A stretch of 64,000 nucleotides of DNA from assembly GCF_010667575.1 (NCBI RefSeq), contig NZ_JAABNT010000011.1, forward strand, positions 62,001 through 126,000. The letters run 5' to 3'. Below are positions 54,721 to 64,000 of this stretch, in pieces; position 1 is the first letter of the stretch, and each line of letters starts with the position of its first letter. Source of the DNA: Sulfitobacter sediminilitoris. Lineage in GTDB: Bacteria; Pseudomonadota; Alphaproteobacteria; Rhodobacterales; Rhodobacteraceae. Made by a program: the position numbers and the translations under genes. A model generated the notes under the pieces. It saw only the letters and a list, made by a program, of their open reading frames with translations, did not search any database and was not told the DNA's origin.

Positions 54721-55796
54721 TGCGCCGCCTCCAATTCCAGCATCAGACCGGGGCGCATCACGCCGCCCACCGCCGGAATTTCGGCCCCGTCGCCCAACCG
54801 CAGGGTCAACGCATCATACCGCCCGCCCGTGGCCACTTCTGGCAGGTCCGGGCGTCCCTCGACCCGAAAGCCGAAAACGAACCCGTCGTAATACTCCATC
54901 GACGTCCGGCCATAACTTGTCTCGAACAGCAGGCTCTCCGTCGCAACGCCCCGCGCGGCCAATGCGGCCTCCCGCTCGGCGACGCGGGCCACGGCGGTGC
55001 CGATCTCGGGCATGTCGACGGCCAGATCGTGCAGGCGGCTCAGCGCATTGGGCATAGTCTCCCGAACCTCCAGCAGCGCCTCGATCAGATCGACCCGTTG
55101 CGCTGAAATCGGCTCGGCTTCCGCATCGGCGCGCAGCGCCTCGATCCGTGCCGCGATCTCGGCTTCCGAGCGCATCCCGATCAGCGGTGCGTCGCTTTTC
55201 GCCTGCCCGGCCAAAAGTGCTGCGCGTGTCGGTGGCACCTCGGACCGGCCCGCGTACCGCTCCAGCAACGCGCGAAACCGGCGCGGCCGCCAGATATGCC
55301 GCATCAACGCAGCCTTGCGCGCCGCCGTTGTTTCAAGGCCCTGCACAGCGGCCATCAGAATGCCGATGTCACCCGTCACAGCCTCGACCCGCACGCCTGC
55401 CAGCGCCTCGCCGATCAGCGCAAAAACCTCTGCGTCCGCCGCCGCCGGATCCGTCCGGTCAAAGACCTCGTAACCGACCTGCATGTATTCGTTTGCACGC
55501 TCAGGATCCTGTTCCTGCCGCCGGAACACCTCACCCGCGTAGGTGTATCGCGCAGGTTCCGCGCCATGGGCCATGTGCATCTGAACCACGGGCACGGTGA
55601 AATCAGGCCGCAGCATCTGCTCTCCGCGCAGCGCGTCGGACGTGACGTAAGCCCGCGCGCGAATGTCCTCGCCATACAGATCCAGCAAGGTGCCCGCAGG
55701 TTGCAGGATCGGCGGCTCCACCACGGCCGCGCCCTGCGCCTCGAACAACGCGCGGAGCGTCGCCGCTTTTTCATTCGTCTCGGAACGTGTGGGCAT
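54717..55796 (-). CDS. hisZ: ATP phosphoribosyltransferase regulatory subunit
   Basis: 359-residue HisRS-like paralogue that pairs with short HisG and passes histidine feedback. Start ATG 55796 overlaps the hisS stop by one base (TGATG). Aminoacyl-synthetase-like motifs are QMLRPDFTVPVVQMHM near residue 57 and YAGEVFRRQEQDPERANEYMQVGYEVFD near 88, but the HisRS anticodon domain and histidine A motif are missing, as in other HisZ. The C-terminus has GGRYDALTLRLG. Confidence 0.93.
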   Translation of the reverse strand: MPTRSETNEKAATLRALFEAQGAAVVEPPILQPAGTLLDLYGEDIRARAYVTSDALRGEQMLRPDFTVPVVQMHMAHGAEPARYTYAGEVFRRQEQDPERANEYMQVGYEVFDRTDPAAADAEVFALIGEALAGVRVEAVTGDIGILMAAVQGLETTAARKAALMRHIWRPRRFRALLERYAGRSEVPPTRAALLAGQAKSDAPLIGMRSEAEIAARIEALRADAEAEPISAQRVDLIEALLEVRETMPNALSRLHDLAVDMPEIGTAVARVAEREAALAARGVATESLLFETSYGRTSMEYYDGFVFGFRVEGRPDLPEVATGGRYDALTLRLGDGAEIPAVGGVMRPGLMLELEAAQ

Positions 55797-57292
55797 CAGC
55801 TGTGCGCGTCCAGGATCTCGCGTACTTTCGCCACCAGATCGCCGCGCGGCACCTCGTACTGGCTGGGACGGTCCTTCCATTCCTCGTGCGTCGCACTTTC
55901 GGCAATCTTCGCACCCAGGATCAGGTCCTTGATCTGGATGACACCCTTTTCGCGCTCATCGCCCCCTTCGATGATGGCGACCGGAGAGTTGCGCTTGTCC
56001 GCGTATTTCAGCTGATTGCCAAAGTTCTTGGGATTGCCAAGGTAGACCTCCGCCCTGATGCCCGCCTCCCGCAGTTCCGCGACCATCGCCTGATAATCAA
56101 CCATCCGCGCCTTATCCATCACGGTGACGACGACAGGACCGTTGGCTGTGGTATCAAGCCGCCCCTTGGCGTCGAGCGCGGCCAGCAAGCGGTCCACGCC
56201 GATCGACACGCCCGTCGCCGGCACTTCCTGCCCGGTGAAACGTTTGACCAGATCGTCGTAGCGCCCGCCACCTGCGACGGAGCCGAAGTTGCGCGTGCGG
56301 CCCTTGTCGTCCTTGATCTCGAAGGTGAGTTCAGCCTCGAAAACGGGTCCGGTGTAATAGCCAAGACCGCGCACCACCGAAGGATCAATCTCGATCCGGT
56401 CCGGGCCATAACCCCCCGCGCCCAGAAGGTCCGCGATTAGCTCCAGTTCATCGACGCCTTGCGCACCGATATCCGACCCGGTGACAAGTTCGCGCAACCG
56501 CGCCACCGTTTCAGCGCCAGAGCCGCGCTTTGCATCCATGAAGCCCATGACGACATCGGCCGGTGCGTCCGCAAGCCCCGCGCCTTTGGTAAAGTCCCCG
56601 CTCTCATCCTTGCGGCCTTCACCCAAGAGCGCGCGCACGCCCTCCGAGCCCAGACGGTCCAGCTTGTCGATGGCGCGCAGCACGATGCCACGCTCGTTAT
56701 CCTTGTCGTCCCCCGACAGGCCAGCAACCTCCAACACACCGTTCAGCACCTTGCGGTTGTTCACCCGCACGATGTAATCGCCGCGCTCGATCCCGACCTC
56801 TTCCAGACAATCGGCCAGCATCGCGCAGATTTCGGCATCCGCCGCAACCGATGGCGCCCCCACGGTATCCGCATCACACTGATAAAACTGGCGAAACCGC
56901 CCCGGCCCCGGCTTCTCGTTACGCCAGACCGGCCCCATCGCATAGCGACGATAGGGTTTCGGCAGATCGTTCTGATGCTGCGCATAGACCCGCGCCAAGG
57001 GCGCCGTCAGATCGTACCGCAGGGCCAGCCAGTCGCCCGGCTTGTCACTGTCGGAATCCTCCTGCCACGCAAACACCCCCTCGTTGGGGCGATCCACGTC
57101 TGGCAGGAACTTGCCCAGCGCCTCGACCGTCTCAACGGCAGAGGACTCCAAAGCATCAAAGCCATAGCGATGATATACAGCCGCAATCTTGCCCAGCATC
57201 TCGGACCGATGTGTGACCTCGGCCCCGAAATAATCGCGAAACCCTTTCGGGGTTTCGGCCTTGGGGCGCGGTGTTTTCTTTGGCTTGGCCAT
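55796..57292 (-). CDS. hisS: Histidyl-tRNA synthetase
   Basis: Class II aminoacyl-tRNA synthetase, 498 residues from ATG 57292. [12 protein letters not shown] near residue 14, motif 2 region [27 protein letters not shown] near 110, histidine A motif [15 protein letters not shown] near 310 and motif 3 [17 protein letters not shown] near 355 are present, then a C-terminal anticodon-binding domain. It is followed by hisZ-hisG, so tRNA charging and histidine synthesis are co-expressed. Confidence 0.96.
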   Translation of the reverse strand: MAKPKKTPRPKAETPKGFRDYFGAEVTHRSEMLGKIAAVYHRYGFDALESSAVETVEALGKFLPDVDRPNEGVFAWQEDSDSDKPGDWLALRYDLTAPLARVYAQHQNDLPKPYRRYAMGPVWRNEKPGPGRFRQFYQCDADTVGAPSVAADAEICAMLADCLEEVGIERGDYIVRVNNRKVLNGVLEVAGLSGDDKDNERGIVLRAIDKLDRLGSEGVRALLGEGRKDESGDFTKGAGLADAPADVVMGFMDAKRGSGAETVARLRELVTGSDIGAQGVDELELIADLLGAGGYGPDRIEIDPSVVRGLGYYTGPVFEAELTFEIKDDKGRTRNFGSVAGGGRYDDLVKRFTGQEVPATGVSIGVDRLLAALDAKGRLDTTANGPVVVTVMDKARMVDYQAMVAELREAGIRAEVYLGNPKNFGNQLKYADKRNSPVAIIEGGDEREKGVIQIKDLILGAKIAESATHEEWKDRPSQYEVPRGDLVAKVREILDAHS

Positions 57293-57403
57293 GACGGTCC
57301 TCTGGGGCACTTGGGATATTGCTGCGCATCTAGCCGATGGGGGGCCGTGGGGCAAGGCGCGCAGGCTCTTAACAAGACAGACGTCCGGTGCTAAAGCGCA
57401 GTC

Positions 57404-57598
57404 ATGGAAAAGCTAGAAGAACAAATCGCCCATCTGACCCGCGCGGTGGATGACCTCAGCGACATCGTTGCCCGGCAGGAAGGTGAAATCGTGACACTGA
57501 ACCGCCGTGTCCACATGCTGATGCAGCGCGAAGGTGAACGCGAGGCGTCAAGCGGTGGCGCTGTTGTTCTGGGCGATGAAAAGCCGCCGCATTATTAA
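57404..57598 (+). CDS. slyX: SlyX family protein
   Basis: 64-residue protein that is mostly one long heptad-patterned coiled coil ([36 protein letters not shown]), ending with DEKPPHY, the common SlyX tail. Role unknown. Divergent from hisS with 110 bases between. Confidence 0.85.
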   Translation: MEKLEEQIAHLTRAVDDLSDIVARQEGEIVTLNRRVHMLMQREGEREASSGGAVVLGDEKPPHY

Positions 57599-57622
57599 GC
57601 GTTCGGCCTAAGCCGGATCGCG

Positions 57623-58630
57623 TCAGCCGCTGGATTTCCGCGAGGTCGCAACAACCTCGCCCTTGTGGATCAGCAGTTCAGACCACTGCGTGTTATCCTT
57701 TGGCCGTGCGTAGGTATTCACAAAAAATGTGTCCCGTTCCAGCTGCCGCATCTTGGCTCCGCAGGGTTTGCCCTTGCGCGCGCCACAGATCCGGCCTTTG
57801 ACCTTTTCATAGGCCTTGTCCGTGTCCCCGACTGGCAGATGTTGACCGGCAGGGCCGTAATGTAATTGCTCATACAGCGAAGGTGCACCCAGCAACGCCT
57901 GCGCTGCCGTGATCTGACGCGGGCATCCATCAGCGAATCCGGTAATGTAGAATGTCCGCAGCCCGGTCGCCCCCGGATTGGTATCGTAAAGCTTGTAGCC
58001 CCCCGCCGAACTCTCGACCTTGCGCCCCATCGGCTTGCGCTTGGCCGCGCAACTGCGGGCAATCACACCATAAGGAAGCTGCGTTCCGTATTCGACCTCA
58101 AGTATATCGCTCTCGGCAGGTGCGCGTCCCGCGTCGCCGCTGGTCAGCCGGGCAAACAACCCCCGCCGCTTAGGCTCTTGAGCCTCCTGCGCCGTATCCG
58201 TTGGCGAGAGCGCAGCCAGTTCGGTCCCCTGCCCCACGTCTTCAAGCTGGGATGCGTCACCGTTTGCCGCCGACAAATCCTCTGACCCCGATTGCGCGCC
58301 ATCCAACTGCGTCGACGCACCTTGGGCTTCAATCACGCCGGGCTGTGCACGCGGTACTGCCCGGCGCAACAGGCCCAGGAAGCCACCCTTGCGCGGTGGT
58401 TCAGACGCCACCGGGGCGGCATCGCCATCCAGCGCAACTACGGCCTGTCCCTGCGCGGCAGGTGTGCCAAAGAAGCCCTCGCGGGCAATCTCTTCATCCG
58501 TGGGCAGGGCCTGAGCGACCGGATCGTTTGGCGCCAGCTCAACATCCGAAATACGTGGGATGCCGCCAAGCGGATCGCCACAGGCGGCCAACGCCGCGCA
58601 AAAAAAGATCATCACGCCGGTTCTGAGCAT
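57623..58630 (-). CDS. Lipoprotein with disordered N-terminal half, function unknown
   Basis: 335-residue lipoprotein: signal MLRTGVMIFFCAALAAC with lipobox Cys17, then about 160 Ala/Gln/Ser/Pro-rich, probably disordered residues, and a folded C-terminal domain from about residue 175 (VEYGTQLPYGVIARSCAAKRK). That domain has six cysteines, including GFADGCPRQ and GRICGARKGKPCGAKM, likely forming disulfides. The C-terminal domain looks conserved and the first half not. Probably inner-leaflet outer-membrane or periplasmic. No family known to me. Convergent with slyX. Confidence 0.8.
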   Translation of the reverse strand: MLRTGVMIFFCAALAACGDPLGGIPRISDVELAPNDPVAQALPTDEEIAREGFFGTPAAQGQAVVALDGDAAPVASEPPRKGGFLGLLRRAVPRAQPGVIEAQGASTQLDGAQSGSEDLSAANGDASQLEDVGQGTELAALSPTDTAQEAQEPKRRGLFARLTSGDAGRAPAESDILEVEYGTQLPYGVIARSCAAKRKPMGRKVESSAGGYKLYDTNPGATGLRTFYITGFADGCPRQITAAQALLGAPSLYEQLHYGPAGQHLPVGDTDKAYEKVKGRICGARKGKPCGAKMRQLERDTFFVNTYARPKDNTQWSELLIHKGEVVATSRKSSG

Positions 58631-58723
58631 GGCATCCCCTTCAGGTTAGCCGCCCGTTTACCTTATCAGACCAAAGGCGTCCATGTTTGTTCTGGCAAGC
58701 CATCGGGACACGCCGGAATACGC

Positions 58724-61700
58724 TCAGATCTCTTCGACTTCCAGCACACCACCCAAGGACCGGATCGCGCCCTTGATTTGTGGCGTGACCGGGAATTCCA
58801 TTCCCAGATCAACCTCGACCTCTCCAGGCAGCGCCGGATCCATCAGGCACAGCTGCACCGGCCCGCGTCCGGCGGATTTGGCCGCACTGCGCGCCCCTTC
58901 CAGCACATCCGCCACCGCCGCAATCGCCTGCGGTGCATCAATAAAGACCCGCAGCCCCACGCCGCCCACATCCGCCACCGCCATATCAACAGGAGCTACC
59001 GAGCGGCCCAGCAACTTCAGCTGATCGGCCTCCATCGTCGCCTCAACGGTGACAACAACCTTTGATCCGGTCTCAAGGTGATCCCGCGCCGCCTCAAGCG
59101 TGTCAGAGAACAGCGTAACCTCGTATCCCCCGGTCGGGTCAGACAGCTGTGCAAAAGCAAACCGGTTGCCACGCGCCGACTTGCGCTCTTGCCGCCCGGC
59201 CACCACGCCCACCAGCCGCGCATTCATCGCGCCGCGTTCAGATACCTTGCCGGTCAACTCATCCAGCGTCAGGAACGGCACGCCGGTATCGCGCCCCCAC
59301 TTTCGCTTGAGCGGAGTCATATAATCATCCAGCGGATGGCCTGACAGATAGAACCCGACCGCCTTGAATTCTTCGGTCAACCGTTCCGCTGGCAGCCAGT
59401 CATCGCAGGGCATCATCCGCGGTTCCGGCAAATCGTCCCCGGCTTCCCCGAACAGCGACACCTGATTGGACGCCTTCTGTTCATGAATCGCCGCGGAATA
59501 GCTGACCAGACTGTCCAGCGCCTGAAACACGCGCCGCCGGTTCGGATCAAGCTGATCGAACGCCCCCGACCGCGCCAGCATCTCCAGCGGCCGCTTGCCA
59601 ACCCGTTTCAGGTCCACCCGCCGTGCAAGATCAAAGAGCGTGGCAAAGGGCTTTTCCACGCCCTCGACCTTACGCCCCTCGGTGATCAGCTTCATCGCCT
59701 CGACGCCCACGTTCTTGAGCGCACCGAGGGCATAGACCAGCGCCCCGTCCACCACCTTGAACGTGGAATCCGACCGGTTCACGCAGGGCGGCACCCACGG
59801 CAGTTCGAGACGCTTGCGTACTTCCTCGAAATAAACCGCCAGCTTGTCGGTCAGATGAATATCGCAGTTCATAACCCCGGCCATGAACTCGACCGGATGG
59901 TTCGCCTTGAGCCAAGCTGTCTGATAGCTGACCACCGCATAGGCCGCAGCGTGGGACTTGTTGAAACCGTAGTTGGCGAATTTCTCCAAAAGGTCGAAAA
60001 CCTCGGTGGCCTTTTTCTTGTCCACCCCGTTTTCCATGGCGCCCTTTTCGAACTTGGGACGTTCCTTGGCCATTTCCTCGGCAATCTTTTTACCCATCGC
60101 CCGGCGCAGCAGGTCCGCACCGCCAAGGCTGTATCCCGCCATGACCTGCGCGATCTGCATCACCTGTTCCTGATAGACGATGATGCCTTGGGTCTCTTCA
60201 AGGATATGGTCGATCGACGGATGCACGGATTCACGCTCGCGCTGGCCGTTCTTGACCTCGCAATAGGTCGGAATGTTTTCCATCGGGCCGGGACGGTAGA
60301 GCGCCACAAGGGCCACGATATCCTCGATACAGGTCGGTTTCATGCGCTTGAGGGCATCCATCATGCCCGAGCTTTCCACCTGGAACACCGCCACCGTCTT
60401 GGCCGAGGCATAAAGCTTGTAACTCGCCTCGTCATCCAGCGGGATCGTCGCGATATCGTCCAGCAGACCTTCGGGCGGACTGAAGAGTTCCGTACCGTCC
60501 GCCGCGATGTGCAGGTGCCGCCCCGACGCCTTGATCTGATCAACCGCGTTCTGGATCACCGTCAGCGTTTTCAGTCCGAGAAAGTCGAACTTCACCAATC
60601 CGGCCTGCTCGACCCACTTCATGTTGAACTGGGTCGCAGGCATGTCAGAGCGCGGATCCTGGTAGAGCGGCACAAGCTGATCCAGCGGCCTGTCCCCGAT
60701 CACCACACCGGCGGCGTGGGTCGATGCGTTCCGCAGCAAGCCTTCGACCTGCTGGCCGTATTCCAACAACCGCGCCACAACCTCCTCGTTCTTGGCCTCT
60801 TCCCGCAGCCGCGGCTCATCCGCCAGCGCCTTTTCAATCGACACCGGTTTGACCCCCTCCACCGGGATCATCTTGGACAACCGGTCCACCTGCCCATACG
60901 GCATCTGCAAGACCCGCCCGATGTCGCGCACCGCCGCCTTGGACAAAAGCGCACCAAAGGTGATGATCTGCCCCACCTTGTCGCGGCCATATTTCTCCTG
61001 CACGTAACGGATCACTTCCTCGCGCCGGTCCATGCAAAAGTCGATGTCAAAGTCAGGCATCGACACCCGTTCGGGGTTCAAAAACCGCTCGAACAGCAGC
61101 GAATAACGCAGCGGATCAAGGTCGGTGATCAGCAGCGCATAGGCCACAAGGCTGCCCGCACCCGATCCGCGTCCCGGCCCCACCGGTATGCCCTGATCCT
61201 TGGCCCACTTGATAAAATCAGCAACGATCAGGAAATAGCCGGGAAAGCCCATCCCCTCGATGATCCCCAGCTCGAATTCGAGCCGCTTTTCGTATTCTTC
61301 AACGGATGCGGCATGCGGAATGATTGCAAGCCGGGCCTTCAGCCCATTCTGCGCCTGCCGTCGCAGTTCCGCCACCTCGTCATCGGCGAACCTGGGCAGG
61401 ATCGGATCGCGCCGGTACGCCATGAAGGCACACCGCCGCGCGATCTCCACCGTGTTCTCAATGGCTTCGGGCAAATCCGCAAACAGCGCCACCATCTCCG
61501 CTTCGGACTTGAAATAATGCTGCGCCGTCAGCCTGCGGCGCGCATCCTGCTGATCGACATAGGCACCTTCCGCGATGCAGATCAGCGCATCATGCGCCTC
61601 GTACATGTCAGACTTGGGGAAATAGACATTATTGGTGGCCACCAGCGGAAGGTCCATGGCATAGGCCATTTCAACAAAACCACGCTCTGTCAGCCGTTCT

Positions 61701-62260
61701 GCTTCTGGCTGTCCGTCCTCACCCGGATGGCGCTGCAGTTCGACGTACAGCCGATCCCCAAAGCAGGCGCTCAGCTGCGTCATCAACGCCTCCGCCGCAG
61801 GCCTCTGCCCGTTTCGCAACAGCCGTCCAACGGGGCCATCCGGCCCGCCGGTCAGGCAAATCACCTCTGCCGCATGCGCCTCCAGCTCGTCCAACGTCAC
61901 CTGCGGCAGCTGCCCGCCCTTGTCGACATACAGGCAGGTGTTGAGCTTCATCAGGTTTTCGTACCCGGTTTCCGATTGCGCCAGCAACACCACCGGTGCC
62001 GGGTCCTTGGGCCGTTCCCCCGGCTGGACGGCAAGATAGGCCAGATCAACCTGACAGCCCATGATCGGCTGCACCCCGGCACCTGCCATCGCAACAGAGA
62101 ACTCCAGCGCGGCAAACATGTTGTTGGTATCCGTCAGCGCAAGCGCGGGCATGCCCGCATCGAGACACATCTGCGGTAGTTTTTTCAGGCGCAACGCCCC
62201 TTCCAGCAGAGAGTATTCGGAATGGGTGCGCAGGTGGATGAATCGGGGATCATGCTTCAT
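58724..62260 (-). CDS. dnaE: DNA polymerase III subunit alpha
   Basis: Replicative polymerase catalytic subunit, 1178 residues. The PHP domain opens with FIHLRTHSEYSLLEGALRL at residue 8 and ALALTDTNNMFAALEF near 38. The palm aspartates are in PDFDIDFCMDRREEVIRY near 402; GRGSGAGSLVAYAL near 368 and KSHAAAYAVVSYQTAWLKA near 770 are polymerase signatures. The OB-fold (ARLVGVVAGRQERKSARGNRFAFAQLSD) lies near 1020. Single-copy-type DnaE1 with normal length. It is divergent from xdhA. Confidence 0.97.
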   Translation of the reverse strand: MKHDPRFIHLRTHSEYSLLEGALRLKKLPQMCLDAGMPALALTDTNNMFAALEFSVAMAGAGVQPIMGCQVDLAYLAVQPGERPKDPAPVVLLAQSETGYENLMKLNTCLYVDKGGQLPQVTLDELEAHAAEVICLTGGPDGPVGRLLRNGQRPAAEALMTQLSACFGDRLYVELQRHPGEDGQPEAERLTERGFVEMAYAMDLPLVATNNVYFPKSDMYEAHDALICIAEGAYVDQQDARRRLTAQHYFKSEAEMVALFADLPEAIENTVEIARRCAFMAYRRDPILPRFADDEVAELRRQAQNGLKARLAIIPHAASVEEYEKRLEFELGIIEGMGFPGYFLIVADFIKWAKDQGIPVGPGRGSGAGSLVAYALLITDLDPLRYSLLFERFLNPERVSMPDFDIDFCMDRREEVIRYVQEKYGRDKVGQIITFGALLSKAAVRDIGRVLQMPYGQVDRLSKMIPVEGVKPVSIEKALADEPRLREEAKNEEVVARLLEYGQQVEGLLRNASTHAAGVVIGDRPLDQLVPLYQDPRSDMPATQFNMKWVEQAGLVKFDFLGLKTLTVIQNAVDQIKASGRHLHIAADGTELFSPPEGLLDDIATIPLDDEASYKLYASAKTVAVFQVESSGMMDALKRMKPTCIEDIVALVALYRPGPMENIPTYCEVKNGQRERESVHPSIDHILEETQGIIVYQEQVMQIAQVMAGYSLGGADLLRRAMGKKIAEEMAKERPKFEKGAMENGVDKKKATEVFDLLEKFANYGFNKSHAAAYAVVSYQTAWLKANHPVEFMAGVMNCDIHLTDKLAVYFEEVRKRLELPWVPPCVNRSDSTFKVVDGALVYALGALKNVGVEAMKLITEGRKVEGVEKPFATLFDLARRVDLKRVGKRPLEMLARSGAFDQLDPNRRRVFQALDSLVSYSAAIHEQKASNQVSLFGEAGDDLPEPRMMPCDDWLPAERLTEEFKAVGFYLSGHPLDDYMTPLKRKWGRDTGVPFLTLDELTGKVSERGAMNARLVGVVAGRQERKSARGNRFAFAQLSDPTGGYEVTLFSDTLEAARDHLETGSKVVVTVEATMEADQLKLLGRSVAPVDMAVADVGGVGLRVFIDAPQAIAAVADVLEGARSAAKSAGRGPVQLCLMDPALPGEVEVDLGMEFPVTPQIKGAIRSLGGVLEVEEI

Positions 62261-62376
62261 ACCCAGACCTTATCCTGCGTCCCCACACGCCGCCAGAGCG
62301 CTACGAAGCCCATTGCCCGAAAAGCGATCACGTCACTATTATCCACTGGGTAACAATAGTTAAAATCTCCCTCGCA

Positions 62377-62394
62377 GGTAACCCGCGGGTTACC
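62377..62394. promoter_or_regulatory. 18-bp perfect palindrome between dnaE and xdhA
   Basis: GGTAACCCGCGGGTTACC, a perfect 18-bp palindrome, with a half-site GGGTAAC at 62348-62354, 26 bases to its left. It lies 142 bases before xdhA and 117 before dnaE in a 275-base gap with AT-rich sequence at 62335-62370. Likely an operator of a dimeric regulator, more plausibly of xdh than of dnaE. The rest of the gap shows nothing else. Confidence 0.6.
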
Positions 62395-62535
62395 CGCACG
62401 CCCTGTCACGCCGATTTGTACTTGCCAGCCCCCCCTGCCACTGACTAGCCTGCCTGCACTCATGCCTGCGCCGCGTTCTACGCCGCATCGAACGCGCCGC
62501 ATAACCGGCAGACCTGGTACCGCGGCGGGACTGAC

Positions 62536-63927
62536 ATGGACATCACGTTTCTTCTCAACGGAGAGACCGTGGCGCTGAAGGGCGTCTCCCCTACCACAAC
62601 CCTGCTCGACTGGCTCCGCGAAGATCGTCATCTGACCGGCACCAAGGAAGGCTGCAACGAGGGCGACTGCGGCGCCTGCACGGTGATGGTGACGGACGAC
62701 AGCGGGTCTCGGGCGCTGAACGGCTGCATCCTGTTCCTGCCACAGGTGAACGGCACACATGTCACCACGGTCGAAGGCTTGGCAGCACCGGACGGCAAAC
62801 TGCATCCCGCACAGCAGGCGATGATCGACCACCATGGCAGCCAATGCGGCTTCTGCACGCCGGGCTTCGTCGTCTCCATGGCCACGGCCCATCTCAATGG
62901 TGCCACCGACCACGACACACAATTGTCCGGCAATCTATGCCGTTGCACGGGCTATGCTCCGATCATCCGTGCCGCCGAGGCAACCGCCAGCCAGCCCGTG
63001 CCGTCCCACCTGCTTCATCTTTCCTCTACAATTCCGGGGGAGTCGCCTCCGGCGACGGGGGCTGGTCCCCATTCTCCCGTTCAACCGGGCAGTGCCGACG
63101 CACTGGCAGCCTGGTACGCGCAAAATCCCGATGCGACCCTCATCGCCGGGGCCACCGACGTGGGCCTCTGGGTCACCAAACAGTTTCGCCCGCTCGGCCC
63201 CGTGGCCTTCCTGAACCGCTGCGCCGATCTCAACGGGGTCACCGTCACGCAGGACGCACTTCGCATCGGTGCCATGACCACGCTGACCGAGGTTGAGACA
63301 GCGATCGCCCCCTATCATCCCTCCTTTGCCGCCATGATCCGGCGCTACGGGTCCGTGCAGGTGCGCAACGCGGCCACCATCGGCGGCAACATCGCCAATG
63401 GCTCCCCCATTGGTGACAGCCCCCCCGCATTGATCGCGTTGAATGCACGTCTGCACCTGCGTCACGGCGACAGCCGCCGGAGCATCCCGCTTGAGGATTT
63501 CTTCATCGCCTACGGCAAGCAGGACCGCGCCCCCGGCGAATTCGTCGAAGCCATCACCGTGCCGCGGCAACCGGACAGCCTGCGCTGCTACAAGCTCTCC
63601 AAGCGGTTTGATCAGGACATTTCCGCCGTCTGCGGCTGCATTTCCCTCACCCGCGAGGGAGGTAGCATCACCGGCGCCCGCATCGCTTTCGGCGGCATGG
63701 CAGGCACGCCCAAACGCGCCGCCGCCGCCGAGGCCGCGCTGACAGGCCAGCCCTTCACCGAAGACAGTTTCCGCGCCGCCATGACCGCCTTGCAACGGGA
63801 CTTCGAGCCCCTGTCCGACATGCGTGCCTCCGCCGCCTACCGGATGCAGAGCGCCCAGAACATGCTGCTGCGCTATTTCCATGACCTGTCCGGCACGGCG
63901 ACTAACGTGCTCGAGGTGACCCCATGA
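62536..63927 (+). CDS. xdhA: Xanthine dehydrogenase small (iron-sulfur/FAD) subunit
   Basis: 463-residue subunit with two [2Fe-2S] clusters and FAD, passing electrons from the molybdenum subunit to NAD during hypoxanthine/xanthine oxidation. Ligands: C40, C45, C48 and C64 ([10 protein letters not shown]), then C104, C107, C135 and C137 (CGFC...CRC). After a Pro-rich linker (about 148-185) the FAD domain has [16 protein letters not shown] near 200 and [22 protein letters not shown] near 278. Its stop overlaps xdhB by four bases (ATGA). Fits the purine degradation theme with deoD. Confidence 0.95.
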   Translation: MDITFLLNGETVALKGVSPTTTLLDWLREDRHLTGTKEGCNEGDCGACTVMVTDDSGSRALNGCILFLPQVNGTHVTTVEGLAAPDGKLHPAQQAMIDHHGSQCGFCTPGFVVSMATAHLNGATDHDTQLSGNLCRCTGYAPIIRAAEATASQPVPSHLLHLSSTIPGESPPATGAGPHSPVQPGSADALAAWYAQNPDATLIAGATDVGLWVTKQFRPLGPVAFLNRCADLNGVTVTQDALRIGAMTTLTEVETAIAPYHPSFAAMIRRYGSVQVRNAATIGGNIANGSPIGDSPPALIALNARLHLRHGDSRRSIPLEDFFIAYGKQDRAPGEFVEAITVPRQPDSLRCYKLSKRFDQDISAVCGCISLTREGGSITGARIAFGGMAGTPKRAAAAEAALTGQPFTEDSFRAAMTALQRDFEPLSDMRASAAYRMQSAQNMLLRYFHDLSGTATNVLEVTP

Positions 63928-64000
63928 GCATCGCCAAGCCCCTCCCGCATGATGGGGCCACACTCCATGTCACAGGCGCCGCACGGTATACCGATGACAT
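63924..64000 (+). CDS. xdhB: Xanthine dehydrogenase large (molybdopterin) subunit, 3'-truncated by the window edge
   Basis: Only the first 25 codons are in the window: [20 protein letters not shown] then RYTDD, the usual XdhB start (HVTGxARYxDD). It overlaps xdhA by four bases. The molybdenum-binding part lies beyond the end. Confidence 0.85.
   Translation, partial: MSIAKPLPHDGATLHVTGAARYTDD

Noticed and set aside
59483..62179. An 898-codon open frame on the plus strand
   Set aside because: It is the exact antisense of dnaE, with His/Arg/Gln-rich translation typical of the complement of GC-rich codons; dnaE motifs are unmistakable.

Overview
The window looks like chromosomal DNA of an alphaproteobacterium of the family Rhodobacteraceae (Roseobacter/Rhodobacter group). 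The evidence is the gene content and order: an HvrA-type H-NS fragment, sdhCDAB with an extra lipoprotein gene, mdh, the ethylmalonyl-CoA pathway pair mcl2/mch with NnrU and DUF1737 genes between them, the sucCD-sucAB-lpd array, ftsEX beside a zinc-ribbon gene, argH-lysA-TIGR02302, short HisG with HisZ, and a class II ribonucleotide reductase. Coding density is high, genes often overlap by 1-8 bases, and codon use is GC-rich throughout. I see no rRNA, tRNA, CRISPR array, phage or insertion sequence.

Layout. 1-3.8 kb: 3' end of an H-NS-like gene, purine nucleoside phosphorylase, and a DUF1989/FAD-dehydrogenase pair. 3.8-11.5 kb: the succinate dehydrogenase operon (minus strand), two secreted proteins (DUF1194 and a coiled-coil protein with an EF-hand-like loop) and malate dehydrogenase. 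11.6-12 kb: a decayed PRC-barrel gene. 12.4-16.6 kb: a TauE-type permease, a small secreted protein, and the mcl2-nnrU-DUF1737-mch unit. 16.8-27.4 kb: sucC, two small secreted proteins, sucD, a DUF805 membrane protein, sucA, a two-lipoyl-domain sucB, two MAPEG membrane proteins and lpd. 27.4-38 kb: ftsE-ftsX-plsC-PNPOx on the minus strand, a zinc-ribbon protein, then argH, two tiny lipoproteins, DUF2834, lysA and a low-complexity TIGR02302 protein, with a divergent TlpA thioredoxin. 38-51 kb: a Hint-domain protein, a winged-helix regulator with nagK-nagA, a BMP-type nucleoside ABC transporter with a cytosine-deaminase-like enzyme, a class III aminotransferase, DUF2461 and a secreted ankyrin protein. 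51-64 kb: nrdJ, DUF1489, hisG-hisZ-hisS, slyX, a lipoprotein, dnaE and the start of xdhAB.

Function. The window holds most of the oxidative TCA cycle from 2-oxoglutarate to oxaloacetate (sucAB-lpd, sucCD, sdhCDAB, mdh; fumarase is not here). A matching DNA element, two TGTGATCACA palindromes 21 bp apart, lies upstream of both sdhC and sucC and suggests one unknown regulator for the two operons. mcl2 and mch link this to acetyl-CoA assimilation. deoD, the nucleoside-type ABC transporter, the deaminase and xdhAB form a scattered purine/pyrimidine salvage theme.

Oddities include the shared sdh/suc operator, a PRC-barrel pseudogene with three lesions, an apparent 2-base slip in a GC dinucleotide run that replaces the stop of a PNPOx-family gene, two long perfect palindromes at the ankyrin/nrdJ junction, an 18-bp palindrome before xdhA, and several small membrane or secreted proteins embedded in the TCA operons. 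All functional calls come from reading the sequence; no database search was run.
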